Of a stretch of 64,000 nt of DNA, positions 1 through 7,545 are shown piece after piece. The notes beneath the pieces are model-generated. The model worked only from the letters and a program-made list of their open reading frames with translations. It was not told where the DNA came from and ran no database searches. Origin of the DNA: Microbacterium algeriense (lineage in GTDB: Bacteria; Actinomycetota; Actinomycetes; Actinomycetales; Microbacteriaceae); contig NZ_WAAO01000001.1 of the NCBI RefSeq assembly GCF_008868005.1, positions 62,001 to 126,000 on the forward strand. Reading direction: 5' to 3'. The position numbers and the translations under genes were made by a program. Each line of letters begins with the position of its first letter. The first letter of the stretch is position 1.

Positions 1-651
1 GACCGCGGCCGCGATCTCGCTCGCCTCGGCCAGGCGCTTCGCCGGGATGCGCGACAGGATCGTCTCGAGGCTCAGGGTGCCCTGCTCGACGCCGTGCCGG
101 AAGACACCGGTGTCGACGTAGCCCGGAGCGACCGCGTTCACGCGCACACCCCGAGCCGCCCATTCCGCTCCGGCCGTCGAGGTGAGTCCGATCACGGCAG
201 CCTTGGTCGTGGCATAGGGCGCCCGCCCCGCGGAGCCGCGCGAGGAGATGGAGGAGATGTTGACGATCCGCCCCTCGCCGCGGTCGAGCATCCGCTTCCC
301 CGCGGCCTGGAGCGCGGAGAACACCCCGTGCAGGTTCACGTCGACCACGGCGGACCACTCCTCCCACGTGAGGTCCTCGATCCCGCGGTGCCGTTGGATC
401 CCGGCGTTGTTCACGAGCACCTCGATGGGTCCGAGCTCCGTCTCGATCTCGCCGAACACCCGGTCGACGGCGGCGTGATCCGTCACGTCGAGCTCCCGCC
501 AGAGGATCCCGGCGGGGTTGTCGGCCGCCGTGAGCCCCGGGACCCGGTCGGTCGCGACGACCCGGTAGCCGTCCGCGGCGAGGCGCTGTCCGATCTCCCA
601 GCCGATGCCGGCCGATCCTCCGGTGACGATGGCGACGGGAAGCTGCGTCAT
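1..651 (-). CDS. SDR-family oxidoreductase, C-terminal end cut by window edge
   Basis: Classical short-chain dehydrogenase/reductase, expected to oxidise or reduce an alcohol/ketone with NAD(P)(H) in the cytosol; the substrate cannot be read. Visible motifs are the Rossmann TGGSAGIG (residues 10-17), NNAG (81-84), the serine of NISSIS (131-136) and the Tyr146-x3-Lys150 pair in PYATTKAA. Only 217 residues are inside the window; the family is usually about 250, so roughly 30-40 are missing. The ATG follows a GAAGGAG ribosome site 9 bases upstream. It is the last visible gene of the leftward set that begins with the MFS transporter, separated from the ceramidase-like gene by an 87-bp gap holding a 21-bp-arm inverted repeat. 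Confidence 0.9.
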   Translation of the reverse strand, partial: MTQLPVAIVTGGSAGIGWEIGQRLAADGYRVVATDRVPGLTAADNPAGILWRELDVTDHAAVDRVFGEIETELGPIEVLVNNAGIQRHRGIEDLTWEEWSAVVDVNLHGVFSALQAAGKRMLDRGEGRIVNISSISSRGSAGRAPYATTKAAVIGLTSTAGAEWAARGVRVNAVAPGYVDTGVFRHGVEQGTLSLETILSRIPAKRLAEASEIAAAV

Positions 652-673
652 GCTGTTGTTCTCCTTCAGTTGA

Positions 674-734
674 GCTCCGGTCGCGATATTCCAGCCAAAT
701 GGGCCCGAAATCCCTGGAATATCGCGACCGGAGC
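674..734. repeat. Perfect 21-bp inverted repeat with 19-bp loop (element A)
   Basis: The arms at 674-694 and 714-734 are exact reverse complements containing GGTCGCGATATTCCAG. The loop includes GGGCCC. It fills most of the gap between two leftward genes and overlaps neither. There is no T-run after it, so it is either a factor-assisted terminator or processing hairpin for the upstream gene, or a repetitive extragenic palindrome. Confidence 0.8.
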
Positions 735-738
735 GGGG

Positions 739-2124
739 TCAGATGAGTCCGGCGACCAGGGAGACCGCGTGGGACTCCAGAAGCTCCAGGGCGCCGGGAG
801 CCAGGGGGGTCTGCCAGGACTGGTAGGCCCCGCGGTCGTAGGCCTCGCGGGTCGGGAGGTACACGAAACCCGGGCCGTTCGTGAGGTTCATCACCACGAT
901 CGGTGTGCCGGGGAACCGCTCCCGCAGGGTCGTCTGCAGCCGGGAGTAAGCCTCGCCCGGATGCCCCACGATCACCGCGTCGCCCAGCCGCCAGGCCCAG
1001 ACCGGATGCTGCACGGTCGGGCCGTCGATGTAGCCGTCACGGAGGTTGCGGGCACGCCCGAGACGCTCCTCGCGCGACCGCGGATCGATGTCCTTCCACT
1101 CCGCGGCGAGCTCGTCCAGGGTGGGCAGGTCGCGCAGCGGCAGTTCGACCGCGGACACGATCCCTGCTGCACCTTCGCCGCCGTCCGCCGGAGCTCCGGT
1201 CCACATCGCGAGCGGTGCCCCCGACTCGACGACGCCGTCCAGCGTCAGCTCCTCCCCCGGCTGCGGCAGGGCGTCCAGCGCGGCGAGCACCGCGTGTCCG
1301 AGGGAGCGCCCGTGGCGGTCGGCCACCGCGACGTCGCCTGTGTACTGCTCCCGCGGGGCCAGCTCTCCCGACGCTCCCTGCAGGAACAGGCACGGAGCGC
1401 CCGTGGCCGCCTCGACGATCTCGCGCATCGCGCCGACGTAGTCCGGCGACACCTCCCGGTGCTGCCAGGCCAGGGTCGTCGGATGGCAGGCGTAGTTCAC
1501 CAGCGTCGCCCGCACGTCGCCGTCGAGGCTGATCCGGCCGATCGTGACGGTGTCGTCGGCCGTGCCCTGCGGATTGAACCCCACGAGGGCGCGGCCGTCG
1601 AGGTCGAGCTCGCGTTCCGCCGCGAGGGTGCAGCTGCCCGTGGTCCACTCGATCAGTCCCGGTCGCGCGGTCTCCAGCGCCTCGCGCCCGGCCGCGATAC
1701 CGGCCGCGGCCAGGGCCTCGAGGTACCCGGGGATGAGCTCGCCACCCGGCAGATGTGCATCCGCCGCGCACAGCACCGCGCCCGCATGCGTATGGGAGAG
1801 CGACAGCATCAGCTGGTCGGGCTCGAGGCCGAGACCGTCGAGGATCGCCCCGCGCACTCCCTGTTCATCCGCGACCCTGCGCCACCATGTGCCGTCCACC
1901 GCGAGCAGCAGGCGTGGGCGCTCATCCGAGGCGATGACGGCGAGCGCGGTCAGCTCGAACGGCCGGTGCGCGCCCTCGGACCGCTCCCAGTCGGCCGGCC
2001 CCCAGTTCTTGGCGCGGATGCCGACGGGCGGCGTGATGTCGCGCCGGGCGACACCGATGCGCGCCCGGGTGCGCGGGATGCGGATGCGGTCTCCGAGGCG
2101 CGTGGCCGGTGCCGTGTCGTTCAC
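739..2124 (-). CDS. Neutral/alkaline non-lysosomal ceramidase-like hydrolase
   Basis: 461-residue protein of the neutral ceramidase-like family. The amino end has IGVARRDITPP (22-32), the usual opening of this family, followed by SLSHTHAG (108-115), ACHPTTLAW and QGASGELAP, which match the metal-site and nucleophile regions. Many bacterial members are not ceramidases but unknown hydrolases found in sugar-utilisation operons, so the substrate is open. No signal peptide is visible, so it probably acts inside the cell. Translation starts at a GTG with AAGGA seven bases upstream. It lies 31 bp after the exported beta-helix protein gene and is probably co-transcribed with it and the MFS transporter. 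Confidence 0.75.
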   Translation of the reverse strand: MNDTAPATRLGDRIRIPRTRARIGVARRDITPPVGIRAKNWGPADWERSEGAHRPFELTALAVIASDERPRLLLAVDGTWWRRVADEQGVRGAILDGLGLEPDQLMLSLSHTHAGAVLCAADAHLPGGELIPGYLEALAAAGIAAGREALETARPGLIEWTTGSCTLAAERELDLDGRALVGFNPQGTADDTVTIGRISLDGDVRATLVNYACHPTTLAWQHREVSPDYVGAMREIVEAATGAPCLFLQGASGELAPREQYTGDVAVADRHGRSLGHAVLAALDALPQPGEELTLDGVVESGAPLAMWTGAPADGGEGAAGIVSAVELPLRDLPTLDELAAEWKDIDPRSREERLGRARNLRDGYIDGPTVQHPVWAWRLGDAVIVGHPGEAYSRLQTTLRERFPGTPIVVMNLTNGPGFVYLPTREAYDRGAYQSWQTPLAPGALELLESHAVSLVAGLI

Positions 2125-2155
2125 GAGGGGTCCTTCCTGTTCTCCATGCCGCGGC

Positions 2156-4375
2156 TCAGGCGCTCGTCAGCACGTCGGCGATCAGCACGCGGTCGCCGGC
2201 CGCGGGCAGCACGGTCTCGACGCCGCGCTCGACGTTGTCGGTGTAGAGCAGGGTGGACGCGTCCGCGAACCCGTCCGCCAGCCGCAGTCCTCCGCCGACG
2301 AACTGGCTGCCGGTGACGCGGGCGTGGTTGATCCCCGTCCCGATGTCGAGGTGCGCCGCGCCCTTCGGCACCGTCGAGGTCACGCCGTTCACGCGCCAGG
2401 TGATGACCCCACCGGCCGCGCGGGTGAGCAGGGCTCCGTCCGCGCGCTCCGTGCCGAGCTCGACGCCGTCCAGCGTGACGAGCTGGTCGCGGGCCGCGGT
2501 CGCGGTCAGCCGCACGTCGCGCACCGAGCCGCCGCGGATGGTCAACCGGGAGGCGCCGATCTCGAAGGGCGCGGCCGCCGCCGGGCCGCTGAGGCGGCAG
2601 TCCACGAACTCGACCGGCCCAGACCCCCGCGCCTTCACGCCGTCGACCCCGGTGATGGTGCAGTCGACGAAGCGGACGGTGGCCGTGACCGGGGTCTGCA
2701 CCAGCACCTGATCCTTGGGCAGCGCGAAGGTGGAGTCCTGGATGACGGTCGGCCGCGATGAGCGCTGCGACCGCTGTCCGATCGCCAGAAGTCCCGCGGT
2801 GCACCCTCGCACCTGCGCGCCGTCGGCGTTGATGGTCATGGTCGCCTGCGGATCGAAGGTCGAGCGGCCGATCACGCGCACGTTCTCCAGCGTCAGATCG
2901 GTGATCTTCGTGCCGGCGACGAACCACGAGCAGACGTGGTCGCGCACCGTGATGCGCTTGGCGGACGTGCCCCACTGCGCCCCGGAGTTGGCGATGTCCA
3001 TGAGCCCGGAGTTGCCGATGAAGGTGAGGTCGTGCTCGTACTGCCCGTGCGTGGTGAAGGGGTTGCCGCCCTGGTCGTCGCCGTCGCCGTGGCAGTTCTC
3101 GACGAGGCAGTAGGCGCTGGCGGTGAGGTCGTTCAGGTGCCTGGCGTTCGACGACGTGCAGTCGCTCACCCGGCCGTAGAGGCTGTAGATCTGCTGCGTG
3201 AGGTAGCCCGCACCCCCGTAGAACACGGTCGGCGGGTTCTCGACTGAGCAGCGTTCCGTCGTGAAGTGCGTGTTCCAGCGCCGCATGATGACGGGCCACC
3301 AGGTGCGGCTCGCATGCACGTCGGCGACGTCGCAGTGGATCGCGTACTCGAACGCGATCGGGTGCGATCCGGTGAGCTCCCGCGAGTCGGGGAAGGAGCC
3401 GTCGGTCGGACCGTCGAAGGGTCCGGCGCCGAGGAACCGCATGTTCGCGATGCGGACGCCCGCGACCGGTTCCATCTGCCGCCAGCTGAGCTTGCGCCCC
3501 TTGTCCAGCGGCCACCCGTTGAGGTAGTCGATCCGGATGTGGTGCGCGTCGATCTGCTGCGTCACCTGCACGAACCGCTGCAGCTCGCGCTCATCCGCCC
3601 CGCCACCGGCGACGGGGTCGCACTGCACCGCCCACCAGGAGTCGACGGGGAAGCGCGACGCATCGGGCACGGCCACGGCGTCCGTCAGCTCGGGCCAGGC
3701 CTCGGCCAGCGCATGCTCGACCACGACGTCCTTCGACACTCCGGTGAAGAACATGACCGCCCCGAACGGGTTGTCGTGCGTGTTCTGCTCGATCCCGTCC
3801 GTCGTGAGGAGATGACCGCCGAAGTCGATCTCGAGGTGGGACCGCGTGAAGCGGTGCCGTCGCCGGAACAGCAGATCCGTGCTCGCCTGGATCCGTCGGA
3901 TGCGGGGGTCGTTCACCATCGCGGCGAGCGCATCGTCGGCCGGCTTCTCCGGACCCGTGATGCCGAAGACCCGGAAGTCGACCGTCCCGTCGTGCTGCAG
4001 GATCCAGCGGGTGCCGTGCTTCCCGCCGATCACCGTGCCCCCGTTGGCTGCGAGCTCGCCGTCCTCGCTCCCCACGTACACGAGGAGTCCCGCGTCTCCG
4101 GGCTCCCGATAGCCGGCCACGATCGCGACCTCGCCGTCGCGCGCGCGGAGACGGGCCAGATCGGCGACGGACTCCGCTCGCGTGACGTCCTTGGCGCCGG
4201 TGGCGACGGGAGCGGCCTGCGCCGGTGCCGTGCTCGCGATCGCGCCGGCCGTGCCGAGGGCGACCGCCCCGAGTCCTGCCATGAGGGCGCGGCGACCGGA
4301 GGAGCGCACGCCCGTGGCCGCGTCCGGGGAGGTCGTCCCCGCAGGTGGATCCGTCGTGGTCGAGGTGTCGGTCAT
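2156..4375 (-). CDS. Tat-exported right-handed beta-helix protein (paralog 1)
   Basis: 739 residues. The amino end carries a twin-arginine signal (SSGRRALMAG) followed by a hydrophobic stretch ending in AQAAP, so the folded protein is probably exported by Tat. The body has the periodic short hydrophobic strands and Asn/Cys turns of a parallel beta-helix, as in pectate lyases, polygalacturonases and phage tailspikes. It is closely similar to the protein at 7546-9696; the best shared stretch includes GGAGYLTQQIY, RHLND, ENCHGDGDDQG and HGQYEHDL. I infer a polysaccharide lyase or glycosidase, but no catalytic residues are certain. The ATG at 4375 has GGAAGGAG upstream and lies 14 bp after the transporter stop codon. 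Confidence 0.75.
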   Translation of the reverse strand: MTDTSTTTDPPAGTTSPDAATGVRSSGRRALMAGLGAVALGTAGAIASTAPAQAAPVATGAKDVTRAESVADLARLRARDGEVAIVAGYREPGDAGLLVYVGSEDGELAANGGTVIGGKHGTRWILQHDGTVDFRVFGITGPEKPADDALAAMVNDPRIRRIQASTDLLFRRRHRFTRSHLEIDFGGHLLTTDGIEQNTHDNPFGAVMFFTGVSKDVVVEHALAEAWPELTDAVAVPDASRFPVDSWWAVQCDPVAGGGADERELQRFVQVTQQIDAHHIRIDYLNGWPLDKGRKLSWRQMEPVAGVRIANMRFLGAGPFDGPTDGSFPDSRELTGSHPIAFEYAIHCDVADVHASRTWWPVIMRRWNTHFTTERCSVENPPTVFYGGAGYLTQQIYSLYGRVSDCTSSNARHLNDLTASAYCLVENCHGDGDDQGGNPFTTHGQYEHDLTFIGNSGLMDIANSGAQWGTSAKRITVRDHVCSWFVAGTKITDLTLENVRVIGRSTFDPQATMTINADGAQVRGCTAGLLAIGQRSQRSSRPTVIQDSTFALPKDQVLVQTPVTATVRFVDCTITGVDGVKARGSGPVEFVDCRLSGPAAAAPFEIGASRLTIRGGSVRDVRLTATAARDQLVTLDGVELGTERADGALLTRAAGGVITWRVNGVTSTVPKGAAHLDIGTGINHARVTGSQFVGGGLRLADGFADASTLLYTDNVERGVETVLPAAGDRVLIADVLTSA

Positions 4376-4389
4376 ATCCACTCCTTCCG

Positions 4390-5754
4390 TCATCGCACCG
4401 TGGACGCCGCGTCCGCGGACAGCTGCACCTCGGCGGGAACCGTGAAGTCCGCGCGCCGGCTCAGCACGAAGGCGATGGTCGCGCCGAGGAGAGTGAGCGC
4501 CGCGATCAGGAGCAGTCCCCAGATCGCCGAGCCCGTGGTCTGGCTGATCCAGCCGATCGCGTAGGGGCCCGCGAAGCCGGCGAGGTTGCCGACCGAGTTG
4601 ATGAACGCCAACCCGGCGGCGGCCGCAGTGCCCGTGAGCACCATGGGCGGGAGGCTCCAGAACAGGGGCGTCGTGGAGAACAGCGCCGACATGCCGATGC
4701 ACAGGGCGATGAGCGCCAGGATCGGGGTGTCCTGCGCCGCGACCGCCGCCATCAGCGACAGAGCGGTGATGGTGAGCGTGATGCCGATCTGCAGCGGGAT
4801 GTTGCCCTGCTTCCGCGCGGCGCGTTCCCACGGCAGCATCACGAGCGCCGCGCACAGGTTCGGCAAAGCGACGAGCCAGCCCGTGGTCGAGTTGGAGAAG
4901 TCGCCCATGCTCTTCACGATCGTCGGCAGCCACATGCCCAGTCCGTAGGCGCCGAACACGACGCCGAAGAAGAGCACGATGAGCGTCCACAGGCGACCGT
5001 TGCTGAACACCTCGCGCAGCCGCAGGCGCCCGTGCTTCTGCTCGGTGGCTGCGGTCTCGGCGGCCAGGGTGTCGCTGATCCAGCGCTGTTCCGCGCGATC
5101 GAGCCAACGCGCATCCTGCGGGCGGTCGGGAAGCCAGAAGAACACCACGAACGCGAGGAGCACGGCCGGAACGCCCTGCAGCAGGAACACGAGCTGCCAG
5201 CCGTCGAGCCCCCACAGTCCGTGCAGCTCGAGCATCCAGCCCGACAGCGGTGCAGCCACCGCGTTCGCGATCGGGTTCGAGAGCACGAACACCGCGAGCA
5301 CCTGGGTGCGGTACTGCCGCGGGAACCAGAGCGTGAGATAGAGCAGCACACCGGGGAAGAACCCGGCCTCCGCGATGCCGAGGACGAAGCGGGCGATGGC
5401 GAACTGCGTCGCATCCTGCACGAACGCGGTGAGGGCGGCCACGATACCCCAGGAGATCATGATCCGCGCGATCCACTTGCGGGCGCCGAACCTCTCCAGC
5501 AGCAGATTGCTCGGCACTTCGAACAGCAAGTATCCGATGAAGAAGATGCCGGCGGCGAAGCCGAACGCGGCCTCCGTGATCTGCAGAGCGGCCGTCATCT
5601 CCAGCTTCGCGAAGCCGGCGTTGTTCCGGTCGATGTAGGCGACGAGGTAGAGCAGGCCGAGGAAGGGGCCGAGCCGCCAGATCGCCTTCTTCATGGCGGA
5701 TGCGCCGACCTGGTCCGCGGTGCGGGTGTCGGGGGTGGTGCCGGTGCCGGACAT
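4390..5754 (-). CDS. MFS transporter, anion:cation symporter (ACS) type
   Basis: 454-residue major facilitator protein with about 12 membrane segments. It has LYLVAYIDRNNAGFA at the first helix, the ACS/phthalate-permease signature region (also seen in galactonate and tartrate carriers), and FEVPSNLLLERFGARKW between helices 2 and 3. It probably imports an organic acid or sugar acid by proton symport. Start chosen at the ATG with GAAGGAG just upstream. It is the first gene of a leftward set (transporter, beta-helix protein, ceramidase-like protein, SDR) and faces the divergent GntR regulator across a 156-bp gap containing palindromic operator candidates, so repression by that regulator is likely. 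Confidence 0.88.
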   Translation of the reverse strand: MSGTGTTPDTRTADQVGASAMKKAIWRLGPFLGLLYLVAYIDRNNAGFAKLEMTAALQITEAAFGFAAGIFFIGYLLFEVPSNLLLERFGARKWIARIMISWGIVAALTAFVQDATQFAIARFVLGIAEAGFFPGVLLYLTLWFPRQYRTQVLAVFVLSNPIANAVAAPLSGWMLELHGLWGLDGWQLVFLLQGVPAVLLAFVVFFWLPDRPQDARWLDRAEQRWISDTLAAETAATEQKHGRLRLREVFSNGRLWTLIVLFFGVVFGAYGLGMWLPTIVKSMGDFSNSTTGWLVALPNLCAALVMLPWERAARKQGNIPLQIGITLTITALSLMAAVAAQDTPILALIALCIGMSALFSTTPLFWSLPPMVLTGTAAAAGLAFINSVGNLAGFAGPYAIGWISQTTGSAIWGLLLIAALTLLGATIAFVLSRRADFTVPAEVQLSADAASTVR

Positions 5755-5787
5755 GAAAACTCCTTCGTCGTCGCTCGAGGGGACCGC

Positions 5788-5848
5788 TTTGCTATAGCAT
5801 GTAGCAAATGCCCCACGGTGTCCAGCGTTTGTGAAAATGCCATAGCAT
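5788..5848. promoter_or_regulatory. GntR-type operator candidates in divergent promoter region
   Basis: Three related palindromes lie between the MFS gene and the GntR gene: TTTGCTA-N7-TAGCAAA (5788-5808), TGCTATAGCA inside it (5790-5799), and ATGCCATAGCAT (5837-5848). They share the half-site TGCTA/TAGCA. The A/T-rich 5788-5808 stretch probably also holds the leftward -10 region, so binding would block transcription. Confidence 0.6.
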
Positions 5849-5910
5849 CGAGCGAACGATTCCGCCCGGCCGACAGGTGACACGCGCCGCGGATCGAGGA
5901 GGGCATACGG

Positions 5911-6567
5911 ATGCGCAGCGTCTCGGATCAGAACATCGCCGAACAGGTCGCCGACGAGCTGCGCGCAGCCATCCATTCGGGAGAGCTCGCGCCGGGCGAG
6001 CGGCTGGTCGAGCGGAAGCTCGCGGATCGCCTCGGCGTCAGCCACATCCCGGTGCGGGAGGCCCTGACCCGACTGGCCGAAGAACGGCTGATCACGCGGG
6101 AACCCCGCCGCGGCGCCCGTGTCGCCGAGCTCACGGCGCAGGACCTCGAGGAGATCTCGAGCCTGCGGATCGTCCTCGAGCAGTTCATGGCCATCCGGGT
6201 GCAGGAACGGTGGAACGAGGAGTCCGCCGTGCGGCTCGGTGCGATCATCCAGGCGATGTCCGACGCGGCTCCCGGCGACATCGCCGAAGTGCTGCGACAG
6301 GACAGACTGTTCCACGAGACGCTCGCGGACCTCGCCGAACATCGCTTCCTCGACGAGCTCAGCGCGCAGCTGCGCGGCCGCATCACGGGCTTCATCCAGG
6401 CGGCGAACTCGGCCCTCGACCCCGCGGAGCAGGAGGAGCATGTGCGCAGCCATCAGCAGATCGTGGACGCCATCGCCAGCGGAGACCCCGACCAGGCCCG
6501 TGCCGTGATCGCGGAACATGTGACCAGAGCCGTGCAGCGCATCACGCCATCCTCCGCGGGGGAGTGA
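5911..6567 (+). CDS. GntR-family (FCD) transcriptional regulator
   Basis: 218 residues. The winged-helix DNA-binding domain spans about 5-75 with LADRLGVSHIPVREAL as the recognition helix and LITREPRRGARV as the wing. An all-helical FCD ligand domain follows; His residues in LFHETL (about 132) and AEHRF, plus HQQI further on, fit the metal/organic-acid site of FadR-type FCD proteins. AGGAGGG precedes the ATG. It probably represses the divergent transporter operon and itself until a carboxylate-type metabolite binds. The SDR gene follows after 6 bp, so the two are likely one transcript. Confidence 0.88.
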   Translation: MRSVSDQNIAEQVADELRAAIHSGELAPGERLVERKLADRLGVSHIPVREALTRLAEERLITREPRRGARVAELTAQDLEEISSLRIVLEQFMAIRVQERWNEESAVRLGAIIQAMSDAAPGDIAEVLRQDRLFHETLADLAEHRFLDELSAQLRGRITGFIQAANSALDPAEQEEHVRSHQQIVDAIASGDPDQARAVIAEHVTRAVQRITPSSAGE

Positions 6568-6573
6568 CCCGCC

Positions 6574-7416
6574 GTGCCCGCGAAGACCATCATCCTCACC
6601 GGCGCCTCCGACGGCATCGGCGCGGCCGCCGCCCGCCAGCTCGCGGATTCGCCGCACCGTCTCCTCCTGGTCGGCCGCTCCGTCGAGAAGACCCGTGCCG
6701 TGGCCGAGGAGACCGGATCCGAGTGGTTCACTGCGGACTTCGCCCGCCTCGACGACGTGCGAACCCTGGCCGCGAGGATCGCCGACGCCGTGGGGGACAC
6801 CGGCATCGACGTGCTGGCCAACAACGCCGGGGGCATCTTCGGCGACCGGACCCCGACCGTCGACGGGTTCGAGAAGACGATGCAGGTCAACCACCTGGCA
6901 CCGTTCCTGCTCACGAACCTGCTGCTGCCCGCGCTGCTGCGGGCCGGCGGTGCCGTGATCAACACCTCGAGCGTCGCCCACCGCCTGTTCGGGCACATCG
7001 ACGTGGACGACCTCGACAACGCGCGCCGCTTCAGCCCGAACAAGGCCTACGGCGACGCGAAACTCGCCAATGTGCTGTTCGCCGAGAGCCTGCATGAGAG
7101 GTTCCACGCGCAGGGGCTCAGTGCCGTGGCGTTCCACCCCGGCACCGTGCAGACCAACTTCGCCTCGGACTCCTCGAGCATCATGCGCCTCGTGTACCGG
7201 ACTCCGTTGCGCCGCCTGCTGCTCATCGGCCCGGACAAGGGCGGTGCGACCCTGCGGTGGTTCATCGAGGGCACTCCGGGCGAGACCTGGATCTCGGGGG
7301 CGTACTACGACGAGCGCGCCCTCACCTCGCGCGTGAACCCGCAGGTGCACGACACCGCCCTCGCCGAGGCCCTCTGGCAGCGCAGCGCCGAGCTCGTCGG
7401 CATCCCCCTCTCCTAG
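6574..7416 (+). CDS. SDR-family oxidoreductase (retinol-dehydrogenase-like)
   Basis: 280 residues, GTG start. Rossmann motif TGASDGIG at about 9-16, NNAGG near 87, catalytic serine in NTSSVAH and the YGDAK active-site pair near 150-154. After the core it continues with a long carboxy-terminal region (KGGATLRWFIEG, SGAYYDE), as in the light-dependent protochlorophyllide/retinol dehydrogenase-like SDRs. Substrate unknown. It is six bases downstream of the GntR gene and ends before a convergent beta-helix gene, with element B in the gap. Confidence 0.85.
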   Translation: MPAKTIILTGASDGIGAAAARQLADSPHRLLLVGRSVEKTRAVAEETGSEWFTADFARLDDVRTLAARIADAVGDTGIDVLANNAGGIFGDRTPTVDGFEKTMQVNHLAPFLLTNLLLPALLRAGGAVINTSSVAHRLFGHIDVDDLDNARRFSPNKAYGDAKLANVLFAESLHERFHAQGLSAVAFHPGTVQTNFASDSSSIMRLVYRTPLRRLLLIGPDKGGATLRWFIEGTPGETWISGAYYDERALTSRVNPQVHDTALAEALWQRSAELVGIPLS

Positions 7417-7439
7417 CTCCCGCGCCCCCCGCACCCCGG

Positions 7440-7518
7440 CCGAGTGCACGGGCTCTCGCCGAGCGCACGGCTTCTTCACGTCGAGAAGCCGTGCACTCGT
7501 CAGGATCCCGTGCACTCG
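7440..7518. repeat. Intergenic four-copy repeat element B (CGAGTGCACGG family)
   Basis: Two forward copies of CGAGTGCACGG (7441-7451; variant CGAGCGCACGG 7460-7470) are followed by two inverted copies CCGTGCACTCG (7489-7499 and 7508-7518). The inner pair extends into an 11-bp stem, GCACGGCTTCT with AGAAGCCGTGC. It sits between the 3' ends of two convergent genes. Element E at 51047-51128 uses the same motif and layout. Confidence 0.85.
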
Positions 7519-7545
7519 TACCAGGGAGAGGGACACGGGCGGGGG

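Noticed and set aside
94-2316. 740-codon open frame on the plus strand
   Set aside because: It crosses two leftward genes with clear family motifs and has shadow-type Arg/Pro/Gly-rich composition.
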